From: Leifsonia sp. Leaf264
Lineage (GTDB): Bacteria; Actinomycetota; Actinomycetes; Actinomycetales; Microbacteriaceae
Reading direction: 5' to 3'
Assembly (NCBI RefSeq): GCF_001422325.1
Contig: NZ_LMMR01000011.1
Coordinates: forward strand, 31,769-95,768
Length of the DNA stretch: 64,000 nucleotides
The notes beneath the pieces are model-generated. The model did not search any database, had not been told where the DNA came from, and was given only the letters and a program-made list of their open reading frames with translations. Both the position numbers and the translations under genes were made by a program. This document shows, in pieces, positions 23,916 through 32,919 of this stretch. Every line of letters starts with the position of its first letter. The first letter of the stretch is position 1.

Positions 23916-24560
23916 CGGCGAGGATGCGTCGTCGGCCTGCGGATCCGGCGCACCACCGATCAGGCGCGACAGAACGGGGTCGAAGGCGTAGGCGATGAAC
24001 GCCCAGGAGCCAATGAGCGGTGCGGCGAGCACCACGAGGGCGCCGAGGATGACGGCGCTGAGCGCGTTGCGGCGGCTGCGCGCAGTCTCGTCGGGGGTCA
24101 GCCCATCGACCAGGCCGGCGCCGGGACGGGTGGCCCGAATCCAGAGCAGGTAGCCGAACAGGACGACCCAGAAGAAGTTGAGCGGGAGCAGGCTCTGTCC
24201 GAGGGTGAGATCGCCGAACCGGCTGTCGAGGCTGGTCGTGAACGGTATGAGAACGACGCCGAACAGGCGCACGGTGTTCAGCACCAGCATCGAGCCGTCC
24301 ACCTTGATGATGTACTCGAATTGGCGCACGTGGATGCTCCACAACAGGCACAGCAGGAAGAAGCTGATGGCGAAGCTCAGGATGGCGGGCCACATGTCGA
24401 CGAGCCCCTGCCAGAGTTCGGCATCCGTCGTCGCCCGTGAGAGGTCGTTCACCGTCAGGTCGAGCACGAGGAGGGTGGCCGCGATGGCGAACACCCCGTC
24501 GGTGAAGGCCTCGAGGCGTCGAGTGGAGACTGTGGCCGCGGCGGGGCGTGAGCGTTTCAT
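23880..24560 (-). CDS. TMEM175-family (DUF1211) potassium channel-like protein
   Basis: 226 residues with six predicted transmembrane helices. The hallmark after the first basic residues is RLEAFTDGVFAIAATLLVLDL, corresponding to the R-x-x-x-F-S-D pore signature (here Phe-Thr-Asp). Bacterial TMEM175 proteins form K+-conducting tetramers. The C-terminus is acidic and soluble. The gene starts with ATGA overlap on the FUSC gene stop, and its 3' end overlaps the GH3 gene by 36 bases on the opposite strand. Confidence 0.86.
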   Translation of the reverse strand: MKRSRPAAATVSTRRLEAFTDGVFAIAATLLVLDLTVNDLSRATTDAELWQGLVDMWPAILSFAISFFLLCLLWSIHVRQFEYIIKVDGSMLVLNTVRLFGVVLIPFTTSLDSRFGDLTLGQSLLPLNFFWVVLFGYLLWIRATRPGAGLVDGLTPDETARSRRNALSAVILGALVVLAAPLIGSWAFIAYAFDPVLSRLIGGAPDPQADDASSPSVGGETDPRPE

Positions 24561-25609
24561 TCGGTACCGACGATCTCTTCGTGCACCCGGCGCAGGTCTT
24601 CCATGAGGGAGCCGATGAGCACCCAGTGCTCGGCATGCGGTGTGAGGATGCGCAGGGGCGCTGTGAGCAGGGGCAGGCCCTCGGTCATCGTCTCGGGCTC
24701 GGGCCGGGTGTCATCGACAGGGTGCACGAGCAGCCGCAGGTCGTGGGCCGCCCGTTCGAGCTCGTCGACGATGGGTTCGACTGTCGGCTCGGTCGGCAGG
24801 GTGGCGTCGTAGTGGTCGTGCACGGCGCGTGTCATGTTCAGCGAGCGAGTAACGAGCGGCCCCATGCGCGTGAACAGGGCCTCTTCGGCGTCGAGCTTCG
24901 CCCGATAGCGCTGCTGGCGTGGGTTGAACGCGAGCGACTCGTCGGCGGCGGTCAACGCCTCCTGCGCCTTGGCCTGAATCGGACGCAGGAGGCGGGCCGT
25001 GATCAGGATCTCCTGCAGCTGGGCGTCGGTCTTGGCGGTGCGCAGCGCGTCGGCGAGGCGGTCGAAGGTGGCGGCGATCTCGACGCCGAGAGCCGTCACG
25101 GCGTTCTGAGCCGGCGCCAGCAGAACCGGCGGTACGACGAGGATGTTGACGATGACGCCGATGGCCGCGCCGATGAGGGTCTCGATGATGCGGGCAAGAG
25201 CGTAGTCGGGAGTCGTCGAGCCGATCGTCAGCACCAGCATCACGCTGATCGGGATCTGGTTGGCCGAACCCGGAGTGAGGCGCAGCGCCCAGCCCACGAA
25301 GATCGCCAGCACTATGGCGGCGAGCACCACGAAGCTGTGCTGGCCGAAGACGATCCCGATGCCGAAGGCGATGATCACGCCGGCGATCACGCCGAAGCTG
25401 CGCTCGACGGCGCGGCCGACGGACTGGTTGACGCTCGGCTGCACGACGAGGAGGGCTGCGATGGCCGCGAAGACGGGCAGGGTGCCCGGCAGCACCAGCT
25501 CGGCGATGAACCAGGCGAGCACCGTGGCGACAGCGGACTTCGTCACCTGGAGCAACGGGATGCGCGCGCTCGATCGGAGTCGGGACGTGAAGCGTGCGGG
25601 GCCGGTCAC
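24557..25609 (-). CDS. FUSC-family membrane protein (aromatic acid exporter-like)
   Basis: 350 residues. Six hydrophobic helices in the first ~165 residues include VTKSAVATVLAWFIAELVLPGTLPVFAAIAALLVVQPSVNQSVGRAVERSFG (its ends shown), the FUSC repeat landmark. A long helical cytoplasmic domain follows (about 170-350). Family members include AaeB and fusaric acid resistance pumps; the substrate is unknown. The GTG at 25609 lies 6 bases after a TAGCCT box that overlaps the stop codon of the upstream winged-helix gene. It is followed by the TMEM175-like gene (ATGA overlap). Confidence 0.82.
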   Translation of the reverse strand: MTGPARFTSRLRSSARIPLLQVTKSAVATVLAWFIAELVLPGTLPVFAAIAALLVVQPSVNQSVGRAVERSFGVIAGVIIAFGIGIVFGQHSFVVLAAIVLAIFVGWALRLTPGSANQIPISVMLVLTIGSTTPDYALARIIETLIGAAIGVIVNILVVPPVLLAPAQNAVTALGVEIAATFDRLADALRTAKTDAQLQEILITARLLRPIQAKAQEALTAADESLAFNPRQQRYRAKLDAEEALFTRMGPLVTRSLNMTRAVHDHYDATLPTEPTVEPIVDELERAAHDLRLLVHPVDDTRPEPETMTEGLPLLTAPLRILTPHAEHWVLIGSLMEDLRRVHEEIVGTE

Positions 25610-25615
25610 TCTCTC

Positions 25616-25621
25616 AGGCTA
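25616..25621 (-). promoter_or_regulatory. Putative -10 box of the FUSC gene (leaderless)
   Basis: TAGCCT on the minus strand ends 6 bases before the GTG at 25609 and overlaps the TAG stop of the upstream gene. Confidence 0.35.
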
Positions 25622-26743
25622 CTGCGACCGAACGTGCGACTGGCCGAGGAAGGCGGCGTACGCGGCCGTGGAACGCTCGATGGCCTTCATCCGGCTCGCC
25701 GACGGCGGGCGCCCGTCGAAGGGCCGCACCTCGACACCGACACCCGCCCGGCTGGAGCGGCGACGCCAGGTGCCGATCACCCGTCCGGCCGCGACCACGG
25801 TCGGCTGGAAGACGCCGTTCCGGCCCGGGACGACGGCGTCCTCGTTCGCGGGATCGATGATCGGGCCGCGGTCGGTGTAGCCGAGGTAGTACTCGTCGAA
25901 GCCCGGGAGGAGGTGAACCGATGCCGTGAACGCCCGCCTGCCGGCATCGGCTGTGGTCGCAGTAGCGGCCGTGGTCTCGGCATCGGCCGTCGACCAGAGG
26001 CCGGCGTCGGCGTCGAACGGCACGACCCGGCCGTCGGTCCGTGCGATCTCGAGGCCGCGCCGCGAGTCCGTGAGAGTCAGCTTGCTCCAGCCGGCGAAAT
26101 CCCGCACCGTCGCCGGACCGCGGCCCCGCAGGTAGCGCGTGACGAACTCGGCGAGTGCCTCGTCTCGCTCGAGGGTGCGAGACTCGCGGATCCAGCGCTC
26201 GGTGGGCACCAGCCTCTGCACGCCGTCGCGGACCGGCCCCCAGGCCCAGTACCCGGTCTGCGCGAGGTGGGCGATGAGGTGGTAGCCGCGTTGTCCCGTC
26301 GGATCGATGCCGTTCTCGACCAGCAGGGTCATGAACTCGTCGCGGGCGAGGTCGTCGGCGCTCGCAAGGGCGTCGTCGCAGATCGCCTGGACGCGATCCA
26401 GCATGGCCTCATCGATGCCGAGCTGGGCCCGGCGCGTCGTCGCCTGCGCGAGCATGCGCGGCCCCGTGAGCGCGAGCATCCAGCCGAGGTCGACCGCCGG
26501 CACCGTGAACAGAGTGCCGCGCATGGTCCAGGCGCGCACGAGCTCGCCGCGGTCGAAGGCGTCGAGCACGGCGGCATCCGTCACTCCGGAACGGATGCCG
26601 ATGGCCCAGCGGGCCGCGGCGAAGTCCTGCGCCTGGATGGCCAGCATGCGCTCGAGAACGTGCAGGGGCGTGTCGGTGCCACCGATGCCGTGAGCGCCGA
26701 GCCTCAGTCTGAGCAGCTCGCGTTGCTGGGAATCCGCCGCCAT
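25619..26743 (-). CDS. Winged-helix DNA-binding protein (HTH_42 / AlkZ-YcaQ-like)
   Basis: 374 residues. The pattern LERMLAIQAQDFAAARWAIGIR near residue 30, RAWTMRGTLFTVPAVDLGWMLAL near 70, the wing segment YLRGRGPATVRDFAGWSKLTLTDSRRGLE near 205, and LLPGFDEYYLGYTDR near 285 matches the HTH_42 winged-helix family. Some members (AlkZ, YcaQ) are DNA glycosylases acting on interstrand crosslinks or alkylated bases, using a QxQ or QxD motif; QAQD at 36-39 is in that position. Function here is inferred, not proven. It may be the first gene of a run with FUSC and TMEM175 genes. Confidence 0.82.
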   Translation of the reverse strand: MAADSQQRELLRLRLGAHGIGGTDTPLHVLERMLAIQAQDFAAARWAIGIRSGVTDAAVLDAFDRGELVRAWTMRGTLFTVPAVDLGWMLALTGPRMLAQATTRRAQLGIDEAMLDRVQAICDDALASADDLARDEFMTLLVENGIDPTGQRGYHLIAHLAQTGYWAWGPVRDGVQRLVPTERWIRESRTLERDEALAEFVTRYLRGRGPATVRDFAGWSKLTLTDSRRGLEIARTDGRVVPFDADAGLWSTADAETTAATATTADAGRRAFTASVHLLPGFDEYYLGYTDRGPIIDPANEDAVVPGRNGVFQPTVVAAGRVIGTWRRRSSRAGVGVEVRPFDGRPPSASRMKAIERSTAAYAAFLGQSHVRSQ

Positions 26744-26801
26744 AGTGCCTCAGTATCGCGCAACCCACCGACGGCGGAACAGGCGGCCGGCCGGCAGCGT
26801 T

Positions 26802-26807
26802 TAGACT
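26802..26807 (+). promoter_or_regulatory. Putative -10 box of the ABC-F gene
   Basis: TAGACT about 55 bases upstream of the GTG start; the leader carries AAGGG before the start codon. No clear -35 is seen. Confidence 0.4.
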
Positions 26808-26863
26808 GAGTGGCTGCGCCTCTCGCGCGACTTCCCCACTTTCTGCTACCGAAGGGTTCCCCC

Positions 26864-28462
26864 GTGCTCGCCGTACACGACCTCGAGATCCGCGTGGGGG
26901 CGCGCGTGCTGATGCAGGACGTGAACTTCCGGGTCTCCGACGGAGACAAGATCGGTCTGGTGGGTCGCAATGGAGCGGGCAAGACGACACTGACGAAGAC
27001 TCTCGCCGGGGAGACCCTTCCCACCGGCGGTCGCATCGACCGCAGTGGCGAGATCGGCTACCTGCCGCAGGACCCGCGCTCGGGCGACCCCGAGGAGCTC
27101 GCGCGCACGCGCATCCTGAACGCCCGCGGCCTCGGCTCGCTGGTGCAGGGCATGCACGAGGCGACCCTGGCCATGGCCAGCGACGATCCGGCGGTCAGTG
27201 AGGCCGGCATGAAGAAGTACGGCACCCTGACCGACCAGTTCCAGGCCCTCGGCGGCTATGCGGCCGAGGCGGAGGCCGCGTCGATCGCGTCGAACCTCAA
27301 CCTGCCCGATCGCATCCTCGAGCAGCCGCTGAAGACGCTCTCGGGTGGTCAGCGTCGCCGCATCGAGCTGGCCCGCATCCTGTTCTCGGATGCCGGCACC
27401 ATGATCCTCGACGAGCCGACGAACCACCTCGACGCCGACTCCATCGTGTGGCTGCGCGACTTCCTGAAGAACTACAAGGGCGGCTTCATCGTGATCACCC
27501 ACGATGTCGAGCTCGTGGGGGAGACCGTGAACCGCGTCTTCTACCTCGACGCCAACCGCACCGTCATCGACATCTACAACATGGGCTGGAAGCACTACCA
27601 GCGCCAGCGTGCCGCCGACGAGGAGCGCCGCAAGAAGGAGCGCTCCAACGCCGAGAAGAAGGCCGGCGTGCTGCAGATGCAGGCGGCCAAGTTCGGCGCC
27701 AAGGCGTCGAAGGCGGCAGCGGCCCACCAGATGGTCGCCCGCGCCGAGAAGCTGCTCTCGGGACTCGAGGAGGTGCGTGCGGTCGACCGCGTCGCCAAGC
27801 TGCGCTTCCCGACGCCCGCCCCCTGCGGTCGCACGCCCCTGCAGGCCTCCGACCTGTCGAAGAGCTACGGTTCGCTCGAGATCTTCACGGCGGTCGACCT
27901 CGCGATCGACCGCGGCTCCAAGGTGGTCATCATCGGCCTGAACGGTGCCGGGAAGACGACCCTGCTGCGCATCCTCGGCGGAGTCGACCAGCCGGACACC
28001 GGCCAGGTCGAGCCCGGCCACGGACTGCGCGTCGGCTACTTCGCCCAGGAGCACGAGACCATCGACGTGAAGGCCACTGTTCTCCAGAACATGGTGTCGT
28101 CGTCGCCGAGCCTGACCGAGACCGAGGCCCGCAAGGTGCTCGGCTCGTTCCTGTTCACCGGCGATGACTCCCACAAGCTCGCCGGCGTGCTCTCGGGCGG
28201 CGAGAAGACCCGTCTCGCCCTCGCGATGATCGTCGTCTCCGGCGCCAACGTGCTGCTGCTGGACGAGCCCACGAACAACCTCGACCCCGCCAGCCGCGCC
28301 GAGATCCTCGACGCCCTCGCGCACTTCGAGGGTGCCGTCGTGCTGGTCTCGCACGACCCCGGAGCCGTCGAGGCGCTCAACCCCGAGCGCGTGCTCATCC
28401 TGCCCGACGGCGTCGAGGACCACTGGAACGCCGAGTACGCCGACCTGATCGCGCTGGCGTAA
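26864..28462 (+). CDS. ABC-F family ATPase (translation factor/ribosome protection type)
   Basis: 532 residues with two complete nucleotide-binding domains and no membrane segment. Walker A motifs are GRNGAGKTT and GLNGAGKTT, signatures LSGGQ and LSGGE, Walker B plus D-loop DEPTNHLD and DEPTNNLD. Between them is a charged helical linker (about 235-310, RQRAADEERRKKERSNAEKK) as in EttA/Uup/Vga proteins. ABC-F proteins act in the ribosomal E site to resolve stalls or displace antibiotics. The GTG at 26864 has AAGGG upstream; the frame further left is not coding. The resistance spectrum is unknown. Confidence 0.93.
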   Translation: MLAVHDLEIRVGARVLMQDVNFRVSDGDKIGLVGRNGAGKTTLTKTLAGETLPTGGRIDRSGEIGYLPQDPRSGDPEELARTRILNARGLGSLVQGMHEATLAMASDDPAVSEAGMKKYGTLTDQFQALGGYAAEAEAASIASNLNLPDRILEQPLKTLSGGQRRRIELARILFSDAGTMILDEPTNHLDADSIVWLRDFLKNYKGGFIVITHDVELVGETVNRVFYLDANRTVIDIYNMGWKHYQRQRAADEERRKKERSNAEKKAGVLQMQAAKFGAKASKAAAAHQMVARAEKLLSGLEEVRAVDRVAKLRFPTPAPCGRTPLQASDLSKSYGSLEIFTAVDLAIDRGSKVVIIGLNGAGKTTLLRILGGVDQPDTGQVEPGHGLRVGYFAQEHETIDVKATVLQNMVSSSPSLTETEARKVLGSFLFTGDDSHKLAGVLSGGEKTRLALAMIVVSGANVLLLDEPTNNLDPASRAEILDALAHFEGAVVLVSHDPGAVEALNPERVLILPDGVEDHWNAEYADLIALA

Positions 28463-28534
28463 GGACCGTTCGGTCACTCCCGCTCGCGGAGCTCCGCGCA
28501 GCGGAGGGACCGGGCGTCTGCTCTCCTCGGCTTC

Positions 28535-28580
28535 GCAGCAGCAGCACCAGCAGCCGCCGCAGCCGCCGCAGCCGCTGCGC
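28535..28580. repeat. GCN trinucleotide repeat tract
   Basis: About 15 consecutive triplets of the form CAG/CCG lie in the 142-base gap between the ABC-F and SURF1 stop codons. The gap otherwise contains only GC-rich palindromic fragments such as CGCGGAGCTCCGCG. No gene is supported here. Confidence 0.7.
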
Positions 28581-28604
28581 GTCTGTGGCTCTGCCAGCGG
28601 CGGG

Positions 28605-29459
28605 TCAGCGACCCGGCGTGTGCTGCGCGTCGAGGATCTCGTCCTCGATCGCGCCGTCGGTCTTGGCCTTCTTCGCTCGACGACGCTCGCGCTCGAGGGC
28701 GCGCTCGCGTTCCTCGGGGTCGTCGGCGTTCAGCATCCGGTACTCGTTGCGCACGGCCCAGCCGAAGCCGATGAAGCCCAGGAGGGCGAAGACGAACCAC
28801 TGGAACGCGTACGACAGGTGCGGACCCTCGTCGAGGGCCGGCTTCTCGGCGGCGGCGGGACGGGTGGCCGTAGCCGGCGTCTCCGAGTCCATGAGGCCGT
28901 ACGCGCCCGTGTACGTCGACTCTCCGACGATCTCGGCCATGTCGTTGAGTTCGATGGTGGCGACCTCGTTTCCGGATGCGCTGCGACCGGCGATGTGCGG
29001 CTCACCGGCCTTCAGCCGCGCCACGACGGTCACCTCGCCCGACGGTGCTTCGGGGATCTCATCGGGGGCATCCTGACGCGATCCCGTCGGCAGCCAGCCG
29101 CGGTCGACGATGAAGACCGTTCCGTCCGCAAGCTGCAGCGGGGTCAGCACCTCGAAGCCCGGACTCTGGTCGCGCGGTCGGTTGCGGGCGAGCCGCTGGT
29201 CATCCGTGAGGTAGACCCCGGTCATCGTGACGGGCAGGTACTTCTGCGAGTCCTCGAAGGAGTCGAGCTGCGGGAGGGCGTCGGCGAGCGGAACCGGGTC
29301 GGCGTTCCAGTTGGTCTCGATGCGGTCGATCTCGGCCAGCGCCTCACCGCGGCGGGCGATCTGCCAGAAGCCCAGCGAGACGCAGACGAGCGCGAAGACG
29401 ATGATGAGGGCGAGGTAACCGATCCATCGTCTGCTGAAGGCGAAGGACCATCCGGTCAC
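28605..29459 (-). CDS. SURF1-family cytochrome oxidase biogenesis protein
   Basis: 284 residues. The SURF1 layout is clear: a transmembrane helix near the N-terminus (about 12-32, ALVCVSLGFWQIARRGE), a large extracytoplasmic loop with GFEVLTPLQLADGTVFIVDRGWLP, and a second helix (about 222-242, HLSYAFQWFVFALLGFIGFGWAV) with charged tail. SURF1 helps insert haem a into cytochrome c oxidase. The start is the GTG at 29459, which overlaps the upstream stop (GTGA); the ORF extends to 29558 but that part overlaps the upstream gene. It is the last of three coupled genes. Confidence 0.92.
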   Translation of the reverse strand: MTGWSFAFSRRWIGYLALIIVFALVCVSLGFWQIARRGEALAEIDRIETNWNADPVPLADALPQLDSFEDSQKYLPVTMTGVYLTDDQRLARNRPRDQSPGFEVLTPLQLADGTVFIVDRGWLPTGSRQDAPDEIPEAPSGEVTVVARLKAGEPHIAGRSASGNEVATIELNDMAEIVGESTYTGAYGLMDSETPATATRPAAAEKPALDEGPHLSYAFQWFVFALLGFIGFGWAVRNEYRMLNADDPEERERALERERRRAKKAKTDGAIEDEILDAQHTPGR

Positions 29460-29680
29460 GCGTCGGCTCCGATCTCGATGGCGCTGACGGCGACGGGGAA
29501 GTCTCGTGCAGCGAGGAACTCGCGCAGGTAGTCGACGTGCTCGTCGCAGGCGAGCCACGTCTTGCCGCGCTCACCGGTGTGAATGCGGGGGTTGCGCCAG
29601 TCGATGCGCCACGACGCCGTCGAGTCGCATCCGGCCCGAGAGCACGCGTGCACGTCGGGTGCACCGCCGATTCCGATCAC
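29456..29680 (-). CDS. Small Cys/His-containing protein in SURF1 cluster
   Basis: 74 residues with CSRAGC, a Trp-rich centre (ASWRIDWRNPRIHTGERGKTWLACDEH) and a final helix. The two N-terminal Cys plus the C-x-x-H suggest a small zinc site. Homologues in relatives are sometimes labelled acetone carboxylase, which the size does not support. It is coupled at both ends by GTGA overlaps with the DUF3099 gene and the SURF1 gene, so it may take part in oxidase assembly (inference from context only). Confidence 0.75.
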   Translation of the reverse strand: MIGIGGAPDVHACSRAGCDSTASWRIDWRNPRIHTGERGKTWLACDEHVDYLREFLAARDFPVAVSAIEIGADA

Positions 29681-29979
29681 TCGTCTTCTCCGGATCGTGG
29701 GGTGGTGTCGTCGTCACGTCGCGTGACGCGCTCGATGCTGCCCGGGCGCAGCACTGTGCGCGAGCCGGGGTTCGTCTTCACGTTCGCGATGACGACGGCG
29801 ATGTAGGGGAGCACGATGGCCCCGGTGGCGAAGACCCACAGCCACGGTCCGCGGGCGAACAGCATGGCGAGCACGCAGAGCACGCGGATCGACATCGTGA
29901 TCGAGTACTTGATGACTCGTGCGCGACGTTCCGCATCCGGAGAGGCCGGAAGGCTGGTGATCGAGGAGGGCTGTTTCAT
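29677..29979 (-). CDS. DUF3099 membrane protein
   Basis: 100 residues. ITSLPASPDAERRARVIKYSITMSIRVLCVLAM followed by the second helix GAIVLPYIAVVIANVK is the typical pattern of actinobacterial DUF3099 proteins with two transmembrane helices and a charged C-terminus. Function is unknown. It is the first gene of a three-gene coupled unit with the small Cys protein and SURF1. The start ATG has AGGA close upstream. Confidence 0.85.
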   Translation of the reverse strand: MKQPSSITSLPASPDAERRARVIKYSITMSIRVLCVLAMLFARGPWLWVFATGAIVLPYIAVVIANVKTNPGSRTVLRPGSIERVTRRDDDTTPRSGEDE

Positions 29980-30091
29980 TCCTGGCCGAACCGCGGCGAC
30001 CCGAGTGTCTCCGCTGCATCCAGCCTACGCGGGCTCGAGAGCGCTTTCGTCCTAGGCTGGGGGAGTTGTCAGCGAGAGAAGGAACCATTCC

Positions 30092-30802
30092 ATGAGCACT
30101 CCCCGAACCGTCCTCGTCACCGGTGGAAACCGCGGCATCGGCTACGCCATCGCCGAGGAGTTCGTGCGCCAGGGCCACCGCGTGGCCGTGACGGCGCGTT
30201 CCGGCGCCGGCCCCGATGGCACTCTCACCGTGCAGGCCGACGTCACGGACTCGGCATCCGTCGATGCGGCGTTCACGACCATCGAAGCCGAGCTCGGCCC
30301 CGTCGAGATCGTCGTGGCCAATGCCGGCATCACTCGCGACACGCTCCTCATGCGCATGAGCGACGAGGACTTCGAGACCGTCATCGACACGAACCTCACC
30401 GGCTCGTTCCGCGTGGTCAAGCGCGCTTCGAAGGGCATGCTCAAGGCGCGCTACGGCCGCATCGTGTTGATCTCGAGCGTCGTCGGCCTGTACGGCGGCC
30501 CCGGCCAGGCGAACTACTCCGCCTCGAAGGCCGGTCTCGTCGGCTTCGCCCGATCGATCACGCGCGAACTCGGCGCCCGCGGCATCACGGCGAACGTCGT
30601 CGCTCCGGGCTTCATCGAGACCGACATGACCGCAGAGCTTCCCGAGGCGACCCAGGCCGACTACAAGAAGTCCATCCCGGCCGGACGCTTCGCCACCCCG
30701 AACGAGGTCGCCAAGGTCGTCGCGTGGGTCGCGAGCGACGATGCCGGCTACATCTCCGGGGCCGTGATCCCCGTTGACGGCGGCCTCGGCATGGGGCACT
30801 AG
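30092..30802 (+). CDS. fabG: 3-oxoacyl-[ACP] reductase (FabG-type SDR)
   Basis: 236 residues, a classical short-chain dehydrogenase. The cofactor motif is TGGNRGIG (10-17), then VANAGIT, and the catalytic Ser-Tyr-Lys in ISSVVGLYGGPGQANYSASKAG. PGFIETDMTAELPE and SGAVIPVDGGLGMGH close the fold. FabG reduces beta-ketoacyl-ACP with NADPH in fatty acid synthesis; without a fab neighbour, another SDR substrate remains possible. AGAAGGAACC lies before the ATG and TAGGCT at 30053 may be the -10 box. Confidence 0.88.
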   Translation: MSTPRTVLVTGGNRGIGYAIAEEFVRQGHRVAVTARSGAGPDGTLTVQADVTDSASVDAAFTTIEAELGPVEIVVANAGITRDTLLMRMSDEDFETVIDTNLTGSFRVVKRASKGMLKARYGRIVLISSVVGLYGGPGQANYSASKAGLVGFARSITRELGARGITANVVAPGFIETDMTAELPEATQADYKKSIPAGRFATPNEVAKVVAWVASDDAGYISGAVIPVDGGLGMGH

Positions 30803-30810
30803 CGATCGTT

Positions 30811-30836
30811 CGCTGAGGCCCGTGCGCTGAGGCCCG
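30811..30836. repeat. Short direct repeat downstream of fabG
   Basis: CGCTGAGGCCCG occurs twice (30811-30822 and 30825-30836), separated by two bases, in the 114-base gap between the convergent fabG and serB genes. The rest of the gap is GC-rich and shows TCGAAGCG/CGCTTCGG-like inverted fragments. Confidence 0.55.
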
Positions 30837-30916
30837 CGCACAGCGCGCGGTCGAAGCGCGTTCGTCAGCGTCGCTTCGGCCGCGGACGCCGTCCGGGCCT
30901 CGGCGAGCAGGGCGGA

Positions 30917-31582
30917 TCAGCCGCGCAGCCCCAGCAGCGGAAGCACCTGGGACAGGTCGGGCACGTCGACCGCGACGCTCGCCCGCTCGCGCACCAGCGG
31001 CTTGGCGTTGAAGGCCACGGAGAGTGCGGCGATGTCCATCATCGCGAGGTCGTTCGCCCCGTCGCCGATGGCCACTGTGCGGTGCATCGGCACATCGTGA
31101 GCTGATGCCCACTCCGCCAGGGCCGCCGCCTTCGCGCCGGCGTCGATGATCGGGCCGACGAGGCCGCCCGTGAGGCGTCCATCGACGACCTCCAGCCGGT
31201 TCGCGCGCCACTCGTCGATCCCGAAGGAGGCGCCGATGGGGTCGAGCAGTTCGTGGAATCCACCGGAGACCACGCCGACGACGCCACCGGCCGCATGGAC
31301 CCCGGCGATGAGCTCGTGAACCCCGTCGGTCGGACGGATCCTGGCGCTCACGTCGGCGAACACGCCCTCGGGCAGCCCGGCCAGAGTCGCGACGCGCTCC
31401 CGCAGGCTCTCGGCGAAGTCGAGCTCGCCGCGCATCGCGCGCTCGGTCACCTCGGCGACGAGGGCGCGTGAGCCCGCGGCATCGGCGAGGAGCTCGATGA
31501 CCTCGTCCTGGATGAGGGTGGAGTCGGCATCGAGCACGACGAGCAGGCGCGCGGCAGCGGCGCGCGGTGCGGCATCCGTCAT
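30917..31582 (-). CDS. serB: Phosphoserine phosphatase (HAD superfamily)
   Basis: 221 residues. The HAD nucleophile motif is VVLDADSTL (Asp18, Asp20), with EVIELLAD, the cap helices, [13 protein letters not shown] carrying the motif II Ser, Lys in AKAAAL and [10 protein letters not shown] with the Mg2+ aspartates. It makes serine from phosphoserine. The start ATG overlaps the glgC stop (ATGA), so it is read from the glgC message; an ACT domain, present in some SerB, is absent. The longer open frame to 31807 lies over glgC and is rejected. Confidence 0.94.
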   Translation of the reverse strand: MTDAAPRAAAARLLVVLDADSTLIQDEVIELLADAAGSRALVAEVTERAMRGELDFAESLRERVATLAGLPEGVFADVSARIRPTDGVHELIAGVHAAGGVVGVVSGGFHELLDPIGASFGIDEWRANRLEVVDGRLTGGLVGPIIDAGAKAAALAEWASAHDVPMHRTVAIGDGANDLAMMDIAALSVAFNAKPLVRERASVAVDVPDLSQVLPLLGLRG

Positions 31583-32823
31583 TCCGCAGTGACCCGCGTT
31601 CCCTTGCCGACGACGGTGATGCCGGAGTCCGTCACGGCGAAGCCGCGCGCGACGTCCTTGTCGTGGTCGACCCCGATCTGGGCGCCGGCCTCGACGACCA
31701 CGCCCTTGTCGAGCACGGCGCGGATGACCTGGGCGTCGGACTCGATGTGAGCCCGCTCGAAGATGATCGAGTCGACCACCTTGGCGCCCGAACCGATGGT
31801 CGACCACGGGCCGAGCACGCTGCGCTCGATGTGGGCGCCCGAGATGACGGAGCCGAGCGAGACGATCGAGTCGATCATCGTTCCGAGCGAACCGCGGGCG
31901 TCGCGCACGAACTTCGCGGGCGGCGCGTTCAGCTGCTGGGTGAAGATCGGCCAGGCCTCGTTGTAGAGGTTGAAGACCGGCAGCGCCGAGATGAGGTCCT
32001 GGTGGGCCTCGAAGAAGGAGTCGATCGTTCCCACGTCGCGCCAGTAATAGCGGTCGCGATCGGTCGATCCCGGCACGTCGTTGCGCATCAGGTCGTAGAC
32101 GCCGGCCGTGCCGCGCGCCACGAAGTCGGGGATGATGTCGCCGCCCATGTCGTGGCTGGAGTTCGTGCGCTCACCGTCGCGCAGCACGGCGTCGATGAGG
32201 GCATCCGTGTTGAACACGTAGTTGCCCATGGACGCGAGGACCTCGTGAGGGGCATCCGCAAGCCCGATGGGGTCGCTCGGCTTCTCCCGGAACGCGGCGA
32301 CGCGGGTGGCGTCGGTCTCGTCGACCTCGATCACGCCGAACTGGTTGGCGAGCTCGATGGGCTGACGGATGGCGGCGACGGTCGCCTCCGCACCGGAATC
32401 GATGTGCGCCTGCACCATCTGCGAGAAGTCCATGCGGTAGACGTGATCAGCGCCGACGACGACGATGATGTCGGGCTTCTCGTCGTGGATGAGGTTGAGG
32501 CTCTGCAGGATGGCGTCGGCCGAGCCGCTGAACCAGCGCTTGCCGAGGCGCTGCTGGGCGGGCACCGAGGCGATGTAGGAGTTGAGCATGCCCGACAGGC
32601 GCCAGGTCTGCGACACGTGGCGGTCGAGGCTGTGCGACTTGTACTGGGTGAGGACGACGATCTGCGTGAGCCCCGAATTGATGAGATTCGAGAGGGCGAA
32701 GTCCACGAGTCTGTAGTGCCCTCCGAAGGGAACTGCGGGCTTCGCCCGGTCCTCCGTGAGGGGCATGAGCCGCTTGCCTTCTCCGCCGGCCAGCACGATG
32801 CCGAAGATCTTCGATGACTTCAT
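31579..32823 (-). CDS. glgC: Glucose-1-phosphate adenylyltransferase
   Basis: 414 residues. The nucleotide-binding start is [28 protein letters not shown], with catalytic [12 protein letters not shown] and [12 protein letters not shown], then a C-terminal left-handed beta-helix ([14 protein letters not shown]...). It makes ADP-glucose, the committed precursor for glycogen and actinobacterial alpha-glucan. It is divergent from glgA. TACTGT lies 6 bases before the ATG, so the mRNA is probably leaderless. serB is translationally coupled downstream. Confidence 0.96.
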   Translation of the reverse strand: MKSSKIFGIVLAGGEGKRLMPLTEDRAKPAVPFGGHYRLVDFALSNLINSGLTQIVVLTQYKSHSLDRHVSQTWRLSGMLNSYIASVPAQQRLGKRWFSGSADAILQSLNLIHDEKPDIIVVVGADHVYRMDFSQMVQAHIDSGAEATVAAIRQPIELANQFGVIEVDETDATRVAAFREKPSDPIGLADAPHEVLASMGNYVFNTDALIDAVLRDGERTNSSHDMGGDIIPDFVARGTAGVYDLMRNDVPGSTDRDRYYWRDVGTIDSFFEAHQDLISALPVFNLYNEAWPIFTQQLNAPPAKFVRDARGSLGTMIDSIVSLGSVISGAHIERSVLGPWSTIGSGAKVVDSIIFERAHIESDAQVIRAVLDKGVVVEAGAQIGVDHDKDVARGFAVTDSGITVVGKGTRVTAE

Positions 32824-32829
32824 GGCTCA

Positions 32830-32835
32830 ACAGTA
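32830..32835 (-). promoter_or_regulatory. Putative -10 box of glgC (leaderless)
   Basis: TACTGT on the minus strand ends 6 bases before the ATG at 32823. Confidence 0.45.
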
Positions 32836-32907
32836 GTGCGGCGCAGCAGGTCGCGGCATGCCCTTGCCGATGCGCGGCGACATCTGTATCAAGACCGGCT
32901 GATGCCC

Positions 32908-32913
32908 TAGCGT
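32908..32913 (+). promoter_or_regulatory. Putative -10 box of glgA (leaderless)
   Basis: TAGCGT ends 6 bases before the ATG at 32920. It lies in the 96-base region shared with the divergent glgC. Confidence 0.45.
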
Positions 32914-32919
32914 TGCAGC

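Noticed and set aside
26846..28477. A 543-codon minus-strand frame
   Set aside because: Antisense to the ABC-F gene, whose two ATPase domains are unmistakable.
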